A DNA stretch of 15,437 nt, taken from positions 1 through 15,437 of the forward strand of contig CAZWZG010000071.1 in NCBI GenBank assembly GCA_964638245.1. The letters run 5' to 3'. Both the position numbers and the translations under genes were made by a program. This document shows, piece after piece, positions 1 to 7,402 of this stretch. The notes below the pieces were generated by a model, which saw only the letters and a program-made list of their open reading frames with translations, ran no database searches and was not told the origin of the DNA. Position 1 is the stretch's first letter. Every line of letters starts with the position of its first letter. This stretch comes from CAZWZG01 sp964638245 (lineage in GTDB: Bacteria > Pseudomonadota > Alphaproteobacteria > Rhodobacterales > Rhodobacteraceae).

Positions 1-445
1 GGGCAAAGTGCGCCTCGCGGCGCGCGCATCGGTCTGGTTCGGGGCGGTCGCGCGTGGGGACAACGAATGGATCACCATCGGCGAAGGGACAAATATCCAG
101 GAACTGACGATGATCCACACCGATCCCGGGTTTGCAGTGACCATCGGGCGGGACTGCACGATTGGGCACAAGGCGATCATTCATGGTTGTACAATCGGTG
201 ATGAGAGTCTGATCGGGATGGGGGCGACCATCCTGAATGGAGCCGTGATCGGCAAGAACTGCCTCGTCGGGGCAGGGGCGCTTGTGACCGAGGGCAAGAC
301 GTTTGAAGACGGCAGCCTGATCATCGGCGCGCCGGCACGCGTTGTGCGGCAGTTGGATAAGGCGGCAATCCAGGGGTTGCGCGACAGTGCGGCGCGCTAT
401 GCGAAAAACGCGCTGCGGTTCAGCACGGGACTGAAAGCCCTATGA
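1..445 (+). CDS. Gamma-carbonic anhydrase family protein, left-handed beta-helix (5' end outside window)
   Basis: This is the C-terminal part of a hexapeptide-repeat protein of the gamma-carbonic anhydrase/YrdA type. The frame is open to the left edge, so about 20-30 N-terminal residues are missing; the GTG at position 8 lies inside the conserved core and is not a true start. Seen directly are the segment ASVWFGAVARGDN, the histidine sites IHTDP and IGHKAIIHGCTIG that in the family bind the metal, the run GMGATILNGAVIG, and the end signature IIGAPARVVRQL. Family members are trimers binding zinc or iron; some have carbonic anhydrase activity, but for many bacterial homologues the substrate is unproven. 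The stop codon overlaps the start of the next gene in ATGA, suggesting translational coupling with the PLP enzyme. Family assignment is secure; the reaction is inference. Confidence 0.88.
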   Translation, partial: GKVRLAARASVWFGAVARGDNEWITIGEGTNIQELTMIHTDPGFAVTIGRDCTIGHKAIIHGCTIGDESLIGMGATILNGAVIGKNCLVGAGALVTEGKTFEDGSLIIGAPARVVRQLDKAAIQGLRDSAARYAKNALRFSTGLKAL

Positions 446-1611
446 ACCGCAAACCGCCCGGCCGTCAGAATTGGCCCGAGAGCGCGTCGCGTCCTCTGGT
501 CAACCCGCTGCAACCTTCGGTCGTTTACACGTCTGCGTCGCCCGATGCGTTGGATGGTCAGTACGAGGGGCGCGAAAAGGCATTTACCTACGCCCGCGAA
601 GGGCACCCGAATGCCGAAGCGTTGGCAGAGCGGCTGAACGCGCTTGAAGGCGCGCAACATGGGATTGTGACGGGTTCGGGCATGGCGGCTGTCGCCGCAG
701 CGTTGATGGCCTTATTGAAAAGCGGCGATCACGCGGTTGGCGGCGCTCAGCTTTATGGTCGCTCGCTGCGCATGTTCAAGGAAGAGCTGCCGCGTTGGGG
801 CGTGGCGACGGATTTCGTCGATACGACGTCATTGGAGGCGGTCGCAAAGGTCCTGCGGCCAGACACCAAACTGATCTTGATCGAGGTTTTGTCCAATCCC
901 GGGCTTCGCGTCTCGGATCTTGACGGGATCCTTGCGCTTGGCCGGGAACGGGGCATTCCGGTGCTGGTGGACAACACGTTTACAACGCCGGCCTTGTTGC
1001 GCCCGCTTGAGCGTGGGGCGGCCATCGTGATCGAATCCGTAACGAAGATCCTTGCCGGTCACTCGGACGCGACGCTGGGCTATGTCGGCACCAACGATGC
1101 AGCTTTGGCACAGCGTATGACAGACGTGATTGTGACGACAGGCATGACCCCGAGCCCGTTTGATTGCTGGATCGCGGAACGCGGCTTGATGACGTTCGAG
1201 TTGCGGTTCGAACGCGCCATGGCAAATGCCGAGGCGCTGGCAGAGGCGCTCGCGTCGCATCCCAAAGTGGCTTCGGTCTACTACCCAACACGCGCCGATC
1301 ATCCCGATCAAGCGCTGGCGGCTTCCCTAATGTCGGGTGGCTCTCATCTTGTGAGTTTCGTGATCGAAGGTGGGCGCGCAGCCAGCAATGCGCTGGTCGA
1401 GGCGCTGCCCGACGTTGCATTTGCGCCCACGCTTGGGGACGTCGCGACAACGCTGAGCCATCCCGCAACGTCGTCCCACCGCGCCCTGTCTGTGGAAGAG
1501 CGTGCTGCAATCGGTCTGCCGGAAGGGTTTTTCAGGGTTTCGGTAGGGTGTGAGCGCGCCGAAGACCTGATCGCGAATTTTCGGCGTGCTCTTGATGTGC
1601 TTCCAGACTAG
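442..1611 (+). CDS. Trans-sulfuration PLP enzyme (cystathionine beta-lyase/gamma-synthase family)
   Basis: A 389-residue cytoplasmic enzyme of the Cys/Met-metabolism PLP-dependent family, full length for the group. Visible landmarks are Y50/R52 in a TYAREGHPN stretch (phosphate-binding YxR motif), the glycine-rich GIVTGSGMAAVAAAL near residues 74-88, VDNTF near 176-180 (Asp pairing with the pyridine nitrogen), and the Schiff-base lysine K202 in SVTKILAGHSDATLG. Members cleave or form cystathionine and related thioethers in methionine and cysteine metabolism. The sequence alone does not separate beta-lyase, gamma-synthase and gamma-lyase, so no symbol is given. K202 is followed by Ile where many members have Tyr or Phe, and the usual N-P-T after the YxR motif is H-P-N, hinting at a divergent subgroup. 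Its ATG overlaps the upstream stop codon, and its TAG shares a palindromic CTAG with the convergent gene. Confidence 0.87.
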   Translation: MNRKPPGRQNWPESASRPLVNPLQPSVVYTSASPDALDGQYEGREKAFTYAREGHPNAEALAERLNALEGAQHGIVTGSGMAAVAAALMALLKSGDHAVGGAQLYGRSLRMFKEELPRWGVATDFVDTTSLEAVAKVLRPDTKLILIEVLSNPGLRVSDLDGILALGRERGIPVLVDNTFTTPALLRPLERGAAIVIESVTKILAGHSDATLGYVGTNDAALAQRMTDVIVTTGMTPSPFDCWIAERGLMTFELRFERAMANAEALAEALASHPKVASVYYPTRADHPDQALAASLMSGGSHLVSFVIEGGRAASNALVEALPDVAFAPTLGDVATTLSHPATSSHRALSVEERAAIGLPEGFFRVSVGCERAEDLIANFRRALDVLPD

Positions 1612-2024
1612 CTCAATAGCTGCTTGTCGAAGGCCACGTCCGAAATGATTTCGAAGTCGAGGCCGGGAAACGCTTCGCGGACTTCCCGGCGAATCAAGCC
1701 CGGATTCGGAATATCGGCCGCAATGGCACGGTAGCGCCCACGGAACGCGTACATGTGCAACCGTTCCGCAAGATCGGCGCAATCAAAAGAACGCGCAAGG
1801 AGGGGCGATATCACCGTTTCCGGCTCAACAATGGCCAGAAAATCGTCCGTGATATCTTCGATCGCGGCAAAAGCGACTTTGACATCCTTGGGAAGCGACG
1901 TGCCCGTCTCGCTCCATTGCCGGGTATCACCGACCGCAAGGACCGCGATCCTTGTCGGAGAGCCTGCTGCTGCTGCTTTGGACACCAGTTCTTTGGTGCT
2001 CAAAAGATCTTTCGTCATGCACAT
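1608..2024 (-). CDS. Small conserved-looking protein of unknown function
   Basis: An open frame of about 138 codons whose codon choice resembles its neighbours, so I take it as real. I do not recognise the family. The protein is mixed alpha/beta and soluble, with no signal peptide or membrane segment. An early strand TRIAVLAVGDTRQW is followed by DVKVAFAAIEDITDDFLAIVEPETVISPLLARSFDCADLAERL and a final region with IRREVREAFPGLDFEIIS. The alternating strand/helix pattern is loosely like a receiver or Rossmann-like fold, but no phosphorylation or nucleotide-binding motif can be named. Start choice is uncertain: GTG at 2027, ATG at 2024 and ATG at 2018 are in frame, and none has a well-placed ribosome site (a GAGGGGG run lies about 19 bases before the ATG at 2024). 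It converges on the PLP gene and diverges from phoR. Confidence 0.6.
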   Translation of the reverse strand: MCMTKDLLSTKELVSKAAAAGSPTRIAVLAVGDTRQWSETGTSLPKDVKVAFAAIEDITDDFLAIVEPETVISPLLARSFDCADLAERLHMYAFRGRYRAIAADIPNPGLIRREVREAFPGLDFEIISDVAFDKQLLS

Positions 2025-2027
2025 CAC

Positions 2028-2257
2028 GCACGTTCTGTGTGCGCCCCCTCAATAAATACGTCTACGACTCTTCTTCTTCTAACTTCCCGTTCAGGCTTCC
2101 GAAGTACACCAAAACACCTAAACGAGACTCCCCTTCGGCAAAGCCTTACACCTCAAAGTAGACTAACTCGTTCAAATTACAACCTTCGCGAAAAGAATGT
2201 CGCACTGGTCGTCTTAATCGTCTAGCTCAACTGCAAAGTGCTTGTTTTGAGGTCTTG
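2028..2257. other. Intergenic region between divergent unknown gene and phoR
   Basis: About 230 bases, visibly richer in A and T than the genes around it, with a pyrimidine-rich stretch of TTC repeats near 2070-2085. It must hold the promoters of the minus-strand small gene and of phoR. I found no convincing -35/-10 pair on either strand and no Pho-box repeat (no CTGTCAT-type units at 11-base spacing). A ribosome site GAGG at 2249-2252 precedes the phoR ATG. No small gene or RNA is recognisable. Confidence 0.5.
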
Positions 2258-3298
2258 ATGGAGCATTCGCTGGTCGAAGCTTTTCCCGCGCCCTGCCTTC
2301 TCATTGGGCAGAATGAGCGGATCGTGAAGTCGAATGTGCCTGCTCGCGCGCTGTTTGGCAATACCATTGACAACCGCAACTATATTACTGTCCTGCGCCA
2401 GCCACAGTTATTAACGTGCGTGGAGTCGGTGCTGCGCCAGCGCAAGACGGCGACGACGCCCTTCATGACGAGCGAGGCCGGGCGCGACGTGAACTGGCAT
2501 GTGACCGCGACGCCCGTACAAATCGCCGGAGCATTCCATGTGCTTGTCGTTCTTGAGGATCGCACCGCCATGCGAGAGGCCGGTCAAATGCGTCGCGACT
2601 TCGTCGCCAATGTCAGTCACGAACTGCGCACGCCCTTAACGGCGTTGATCGGGTTCATCGAAACGCTGAAAGGCGCGGCGCGAAACGATCCAGCGGCGCA
2701 GGCCAAGTTCCTGGACATCATGGAGCGCGAGGCAAGCCGTATGACTCGGCTCGTCAAAGACCTGTTGTCACTCTCAAAGGTTGAGGCCGAACAACGTATG
2801 CGGCCAACCGAGGTGGCCAACCTGCGCGATGTCGTCGAGATGGCGTTGACCACGTTGCGTCCCGCTGCAGCCGAGGCTGGGGTTGAAGTTGTGCTGTCGC
2901 CCAAGGAACCCAATGAGTCGCACGGTGTCGCGGGGGATTCCGATCAGCTGTCACAGGTGGTCACGAACCTGATCGAGAATGCAGTGAAGTACTCAGGTCG
3001 GGGGAGTTCCGTGCAGGTGACAATCGAATCGATCCCGCGCGATCCGATTCTTCGCGAGCAGGCGGTTCTGCTGTCGGTCGCGGATGACGGCGAAGGCATC
3101 GATGAAATTCATATCCCGCGCCTGACGGAGCGTTTTTACCGCGTGGACGCGCATCGTTCGCGCGAATTGGGTGGGACTGGCTTGGGCCTCGCGATCGTCA
3201 AGCACATCGTGAACCGGCATCGCGGGCGCCTGGACATCCAAAGTGCGCCGGGGCAGGGGGCCACCTTCCGGGTTATTCTTCCTGTGGCGGCTGAATAG
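2258..3298 (+). CDS. phoR: Phosphate regulon sensor histidine kinase PhoR (soluble form)
   Basis: A 346-residue histidine kinase that phosphorylates PhoB under phosphate limitation and dephosphorylates it when phosphate is plentiful. A PAS-like sensor fills residues 1-100. The dimerisation/phosphoacceptor helix carries H121 in FVANVSHELRTPLTAL, and the ATPase domain shows the N box NLIENAVKYS (N241), DDGEGI near 276-281, FYRVD near 293-297 and GGTGLGLAI near 305-313. ATG at 2258 is chosen because GAGG ends five bases before it; a TTG directly upstream is also in frame. Unlike E. coli PhoR, no hydrophobic segment precedes the PAS domain; the frame is open upstream only to a TAG at 2159, with no hydrophobic codons or start between. 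It is placed just before pstS and in the same locus as pst, phoU and phoB. Confidence 0.93.
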   Translation: MEHSLVEAFPAPCLLIGQNERIVKSNVPARALFGNTIDNRNYITVLRQPQLLTCVESVLRQRKTATTPFMTSEAGRDVNWHVTATPVQIAGAFHVLVVLEDRTAMREAGQMRRDFVANVSHELRTPLTALIGFIETLKGAARNDPAAQAKFLDIMEREASRMTRLVKDLLSLSKVEAEQRMRPTEVANLRDVVEMALTTLRPAAAEAGVEVVLSPKEPNESHGVAGDSDQLSQVVTNLIENAVKYSGRGSSVQVTIESIPRDPILREQAVLLSVADDGEGIDEIHIPRLTERFYRVDAHRSRELGGTGLGLAIVKHIVNRHRGRLDIQSAPGQGATFRVILPVAAE

Positions 3299-3336
3299 CC
3301 GGGTTTCCGTTGGGGCAACCTGCAGCAATTCCGGCT

Positions 3337-3369
3337 TTGTCATATAACCGTTACAAACCTGTCACAAAA
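3337..3369 (+). promoter_or_regulatory. Pho box (three 11-base units) upstream of pstS
   Basis: Three consecutive 11-base units fit the PhoB-binding pattern of a CTGTCAY-like heptamer plus four A/T-rich bases: TTGTCATATAA at 3337, CCGTTACAAAC at 3348 and CTGTCACAAAA at 3359. The outer two match best; the middle one is weaker. The box ends about 75 bases before the pstS ATG. A possible -10 (GAATCT, 3382-3387) lies about 12 bases after it, and no separate -35 is seen, as expected for a PhoB-activated promoter. That the box serves pstS and the downstream operon is inference from position. Confidence 0.82.
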
Positions 3370-3444
3370 GCTTGCTCCAGAGAATCTACCCACCGCGGTG
3401 AGGACGTGAACGGCGTCCAGAAACTGAATCAGGAGCAAATCCAT

Positions 3445-4476
3445 ATGTCTTTCGTGAAACTGACCGCCTCTGCTATGGCGATCACCGCAGTTTCCGCTGC
3501 TGCCGCAACGGCCCGCGACAACGTTCAAGTCGCAGGATCTTCGACGGTTCTTCCATACGCGTCGATCGTCGCCGAAGCTTTCGGCGAAAACTTCGAATTC
3601 CCAACCCCCGTTGTTGAATCGGGTGGTTCTACGGCTGGTCTGGCCCGCTTCTGTGAAGGCGTTGGCCCCAACACCATCGATATCGCAAACGCATCGCGCA
3701 AGATCCGCGACAGCGAAGTCGAAAACTGCGCCGCCAACGGTGTGACGGACATCATTGAAGTTGTCTTCGGCTATGACGGCATCGTCTTTGCGAGCCAGCT
3801 TGATGGTCCTGCGTTCACAGCGTTTGAGCCTGCTGACATCTTCAACGCGCTGGCCCCGAAGGTGCTGGTTGATGGCGAAATCGTCGACAACCCATACACC
3901 ATGTGGTCGGACTTCAACCCTGACCTGCCGGACGCTGAAATCTTGGCCTTCATTCCAGGCACCAAGCACGGCACCCGTGAAGTGTTCGAAGAATTCGTCG
4001 TAGCCGTCGGCTGTGAAGAAACCGGCGCATTCGAAGCCATGATGGCTTCGGGCATGTCGGAAGACGATGCCGAAGACGCTTGTCTTGCAATCCGCACGGA
4101 CGGCAAGTCGGTCGACATCGACGGCGACTACACCGAAACGCTGGCACGTATCGACAGCAACCCCAACGGCATCGGCGTTTTCGGCCTCGCATTCTACGAG
4201 CAGAACACCGACAAGCTGAAGGTCGCAACAATCGCTGGCGTCGAGCCGACGGTCGAGTCGATTGCAACGGGCGAATACCCGGTGTCGCGGACGCTTCAGT
4301 TCTACATCAAGGGCGCACATATCGGCGTGATCCCTGGCCTCAAAGAGTACGCAGAGTTCTTTGTCTCCGACGAAATCGCTGGTCCTGATGGCCCGCTGGC
4401 TTTCTACGGCCTCGTTTCCGACCCGGAACTTTCCATGACGCAAGAAGCCGTCATGAACGAAAAGACGCTCAACTAA
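3445..4476 (+). CDS. pstS: Phosphate ABC transporter substrate-binding protein PstS
   Basis: A 343-residue periplasmic phosphate-binding protein that delivers inorganic phosphate to the PstCAB importer. An N-terminal signal peptide is clear: basic start, hydrophobic AMAITAVSAAAATA, with likely cleavage near residue 23 before RDNVQVAGSST. Binding-site motifs include AGSSTVLPY, VESGGSTAGLARF, DIANASRKI and GTKHGTREVFEEFV. Two cysteines flank a helix-rich segment (CEETGAF to EDAC) and could form a disulfide in the periplasm. The start at 3445 is supported by AGGAG at 3431-3435, nine bases upstream; an in-frame GTG at 3310 lies before the Pho box and is rejected. The gene is first after the Pho box and is followed by a hairpin before pstC. 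Confidence 0.96.
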   Translation: MSFVKLTASAMAITAVSAAAATARDNVQVAGSSTVLPYASIVAEAFGENFEFPTPVVESGGSTAGLARFCEGVGPNTIDIANASRKIRDSEVENCAANGVTDIIEVVFGYDGIVFASQLDGPAFTAFEPADIFNALAPKVLVDGEIVDNPYTMWSDFNPDLPDAEILAFIPGTKHGTREVFEEFVVAVGCEETGAFEAMMASGMSEDDAEDACLAIRTDGKSVDIDGDYTETLARIDSNPNGIGVFGLAFYEQNTDKLKVATIAGVEPTVESIATGEYPVSRTLQFYIKGAHIGVIPGLKEYAEFFVSDEIAGPDGPLAFYGLVSDPELSMTQEAVMNEKTLN

Positions 4477-4497
4477 TCGAGTTGTGCGGATGAAAAC

Positions 4498-4532
4498 GTG
4501 GGCGGCGCCAGGTGCCGCCCACACCATTGTTT
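4498..4532 (+). terminator. Intercistronic hairpin (attenuator or processing site) between pstS and pstC
   Basis: A perfect nine-base-pair stem, GTGGGCGGC (4498-4506) with GCCGCCCAC (4514-4522), closes a seven-base loop and is followed by a T-rich stretch ending TTGTTTTC. It starts 21 bases after the pstS stop and ends about 34 bases before the pstC start. The form is that of an intrinsic terminator, but its position inside the transport operon suggests partial termination or 3'-end protection of pstS mRNA. Confidence 0.75.
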
Positions 4533-4556
4533 TCTGACTTTCGGCAGGGTGGGGAT

Positions 4557-6038
4557 ATGCAACCGATTTGGCTCGTCTTCGTGATTCTCGCTCTGGCAGC
4601 GGTAGGGTTCATTTTGGGCCGCCAGCGCGCGCTTCAATCGGTGAACGGCGATGCGCGCCATCTTCATTCGCGCCCCAATCACTACGGCATGAATGTTTTC
4701 GGGATGGTCACCGCGCCGTCCCTGATCCTTTTGGCGGTCTGGCTGATCGCGCAGCCGCTCGTCATCAACTCTACCGTAAGCCAAATGATCCCAGATCAGG
4801 CGATTGCAGATGGATCGACGCGTTCGCTTGTGATGAGCGAAGTGCGGCGTCTGGCAGATGGGTTGGACCAAGCCGTCGAAATGGACGCCCTAACGGCGGA
4901 TGAGGCTGACAACATCCGCTCGGAATTCACCAACATTCGTGAGCGTTTGGCCGAGATTGGCGTCGCCCTTGGATCCGAAGTGCGCCCTGAAGTTCTGACA
5001 GCTGCGCAAGCCTACAGGTCGCAGGCGTCGTTTGGCGGGCTGGTGATGACAATCATCGTTCTTGCCGTCGCCATTGCCGGGCTTGCCTACGCTCTGTTCA
5101 AGACGACGAAGGACTTTCGCGCCCGGAACACGGTTGAGGCGGGCATCAAAACGCTTTTGATCGCGGCGGCCTCTATCGCAATCCTGACGACCATCGGGAT
5201 CGTCTTTTCGTTGATTTTCAACACGATCGAGTTCTTCGGCCTCTATCGAATGGTCGACTTCTTCTTTGGCACGACGTGGTCGCCAAGTTTCTCGGGCCGG
5301 GGTCAGACATCCCAGCTTGGGGTTCTGCCCCTGATCTGGGGCACGCTCTATATCTCGTTCATTGCGCTGGCTGTGGCGGTGCCGATCGGTCTGTTCGCAG
5401 CGATCTACCTTTCGGAATATGCCTCGCCCCGCGTACGAGCATTTGCGAAACCGGCGATCGAGGTTCTGGCGGGGATCCCGACCATCGTTTACGGGCTATT
5501 CGCATTGCTGACAGTTGGTCCGATGCTGGTCAGCGTCTTTGGACAGGGCGGAGTACTAGGCGTCTCGTGGATGGGCGGGGGAACGGCCGTGATGACCGCA
5601 GGTCTGGTCATGGGCGTCATGCTCATCCCTTTTGTGTCCTCGTTGTCCGATGACATCATCAATGCCGTGCCTCAGGCGATGCGCGATGGCTCGCTTGGAC
5701 TTGGGGCCACGCAGTCGGAGACCATTCGTCAGGTGGTCCTGCCCGCAGCATTGCCAGGCATTGTGGGCGCAATTCTTCTGGCGGCGTCGCGTGCGATTGG
5801 TGAGACGATGATCGTGGTGCTCGGGGCAGGGGCTGCGGCCCGACTGAGCCTGAACCCTTTCGAAGCAATGACCACCGTGACCGCCAAGATTGTCAGCCAG
5901 CTGACCGGCGACAGTGATTTCACCTCGCCAGAGGCTCTGGTGGCCTTCGCGCTCGGCATCACCCTGTTTGTGATCACACTGGGCCTCAACGTGGTCGCGC
6001 TCGCCATCGTGCGCAAATACCGGGAGCAATACGAATGA
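4557..6038 (+). CDS. pstC: Phosphate ABC transporter permease PstC (long form)
   Basis: One of two inner-membrane permease subunits of the phosphate importer. At 493 residues it is far longer than E. coli PstC (about 319). The extra N-terminal part has membrane segments near residues 3-20 and 47-70, a roughly 90-residue hydrophilic, charged region (72-158, probably periplasmic), and another segment near 160-181. The conserved permease core follows from about residue 200, with the ABC-contact EAA loop at 377-406 (DGSLGLGATQSE then LPAALPGI). ATG at 4557 is chosen because a GGGTGGGG ribosome site directly precedes it; an in-frame GTG at 4512 falls inside the hairpin and is rejected. It is the first gene of the tight pstC-pstA-pstB-phoU-phoB group, and its stop overlaps the pstA start as ATGA. 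Confidence 0.95.
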   Translation: MQPIWLVFVILALAAVGFILGRQRALQSVNGDARHLHSRPNHYGMNVFGMVTAPSLILLAVWLIAQPLVINSTVSQMIPDQAIADGSTRSLVMSEVRRLADGLDQAVEMDALTADEADNIRSEFTNIRERLAEIGVALGSEVRPEVLTAAQAYRSQASFGGLVMTIIVLAVAIAGLAYALFKTTKDFRARNTVEAGIKTLLIAAASIAILTTIGIVFSLIFNTIEFFGLYRMVDFFFGTTWSPSFSGRGQTSQLGVLPLIWGTLYISFIALAVAVPIGLFAAIYLSEYASPRVRAFAKPAIEVLAGIPTIVYGLFALLTVGPMLVSVFGQGGVLGVSWMGGGTAVMTAGLVMGVMLIPFVSSLSDDIINAVPQAMRDGSLGLGATQSETIRQVVLPAALPGIVGAILLAASRAIGETMIVVLGAGAAARLSLNPFEAMTTVTAKIVSQLTGDSDFTSPEALVAFALGITLFVITLGLNVVALAIVRKYREQYE

Positions 6039-7390
6039 CCGACGCGACCGCAAGCGGCGCACCCGCCGCCCCGCACTCATCCACGCTGACCGAAACCGAC
6101 CCGCGCACCAAAGCGCGCAACGCGGCTGAGAAGCGTTTTCGCATCTACGGGATCACGGCCATCCTGATTGGCGTGTCGTTCCTCGTGCTGCTTTTGGGGT
6201 CGATCCTTTTCAACGGTGTCGGGGCCTTTCAGCAGACGTTCATTGAGGTCGAAGTCGAGCTTCTGGAAGAAAAGCTCGACAAGAACGGGAACCGTGATCC
6301 TGCGGACCTGCGTAAGGTGTCGACCTTTGGCTATACACCGCTGATCCAGCAAGCGATCCTCGACAAAGTTCAGGCAGCCGGCATCGAGACGCCGCTGGAC
6401 CGGGCAGGGGACATGAAAGCGCTGATCAGCGCGGGCGCCGCCGCACAGGTCCGCGATACCGTCATTGCCAACCCGGATCTCATTGGTCAGACGGTGACGT
6501 TCCGCTTTCTCGCTTCCAGCCGCGTCGATGGATACCTCAAAGACCGCGTCACCCGCGAAAGCATTGCACGAGATCGCAATATCGACGCTGAACATCTGGA
6601 CCTTGTCGATCAATTGGTGGAACTGGGCACAGTTCAGAAGACGTTCAATGCCGACTTCATTCTTGGCGCCGATGCGTCGGAGTCCCGTCCCGAATCCGCT
6701 GGGATTGGGGTGGCGATGATCGGCTCGTTCTTCATGATGCTGGTGGTGCTGATCCTGTCGCTGCCCATCGGTGTTGCGGCCTCGATCTACCTCGAAGAAT
6801 TCGCGCCAAAGAACCGCTGGACAGACTTGATCGAGGTGAACATCTCGAACCTCGCCGCGGTGCCGTCGATTGTCTTCGGTATCCTTGGTCTGGCTGTCTT
6901 CATCCAGTTCGCGCACCTGCCGCAATCAGCCCCGCTTGTTGGTGGTCTGGTGCTGACGCTGATGACACTGCCCACGATCATCATTTCGACCCGCGCGTCG
7001 CTGAAATCGGTGCCGCCGTCGATCCGGGACGCAGCGCTCGGCCTTGGCGCATCCAAGATGCAGTCGGTCTTTCACCATGTGTTGCCACTGGCCATGCCGG
7101 GCATTCTGACGGGCACTATTATCGGCCTGGCACAGGCGCTTGGTGAAACCGCACCGCTTCTTCTGATCGGTATGGTCGGCTTTATCGCATCGAACTATCC
7201 CGAAGGTGTCGCGTCGGGTTTTCTTGATCCGAATTCGGCAATGCCCGCCCAGATCTATGAATGGGCCAAGCGTGCCGACCCGGCTTACTACGAACGCGCC
7301 TGGGGTGGGATCATCATCCTGCTCGTTTTTCTCGTCACAATGAATATCATTGCCATCATCCTGCGCCGTCGTTTCGAGCGTCGCTGGTAG
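6035..7390 (+). CDS. pstA: Phosphate ABC transporter permease PstA (long form, DUF3333-type N-terminus)
   Basis: Second inner-membrane permease of the importer, 451 residues against about 296 in E. coli. A cytoplasmic tail rich in Ala, Ser and Thr (1-33) leads to a membrane segment near 37-59. Then comes a hydrophilic stretch of about 160 residues (60-220, probably periplasmic) containing EVELLEEKLDKNGN, the region described in this permease subgroup as DUF3333. The permease core begins near residue 222, and the EAA loop lies near 331-360 (RDAALGLGASKMQ then LPLAMPGI). The last helix ends in a basic tail RRRFERRW, typical of a cytoplasmic C-terminus. Start and upstream stop overlap as ATGA, indicating coupling to pstC so that the two permeases are made together. 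Confidence 0.95.
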   Translation: MTDATASGAPAAPHSSTLTETDPRTKARNAAEKRFRIYGITAILIGVSFLVLLLGSILFNGVGAFQQTFIEVEVELLEEKLDKNGNRDPADLRKVSTFGYTPLIQQAILDKVQAAGIETPLDRAGDMKALISAGAAAQVRDTVIANPDLIGQTVTFRFLASSRVDGYLKDRVTRESIARDRNIDAEHLDLVDQLVELGTVQKTFNADFILGADASESRPESAGIGVAMIGSFFMMLVVLILSLPIGVAASIYLEEFAPKNRWTDLIEVNISNLAAVPSIVFGILGLAVFIQFAHLPQSAPLVGGLVLTLMTLPTIIISTRASLKSVPPSIRDAALGLGASKMQSVFHHVLPLAMPGILTGTIIGLAQALGETAPLLLIGMVGFIASNYPEGVASGFLDPNSAMPAQIYEWAKRADPAYYERAWGGIIILLVFLVTMNIIAIILRRRFERRW

Positions 7391-7402
7391 GGGAGACCTG
7401 AC

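Noticed and set aside
2195..2235. Pho box before phoR
   Set aside because: Short GTCG/GTCT runs recur at about 11 bases, but they lack the CTGTCAY core and the A/T-rich spacers.
3310..3444. Longer pstS starting at an upstream GTG
   Set aside because: It would place the Pho box in the coding region and the signal peptide 45 residues into the protein; AGGAG before ATG 3445 is decisive.
3340..4527. Long minus-strand open frame of 395 codons antisense to pstS
   Set aside because: It mirrors the codon structure of pstS, has a composition rich in Arg, Val, Cys and His with no recognisable domain, and pstS is certain on the other strand.
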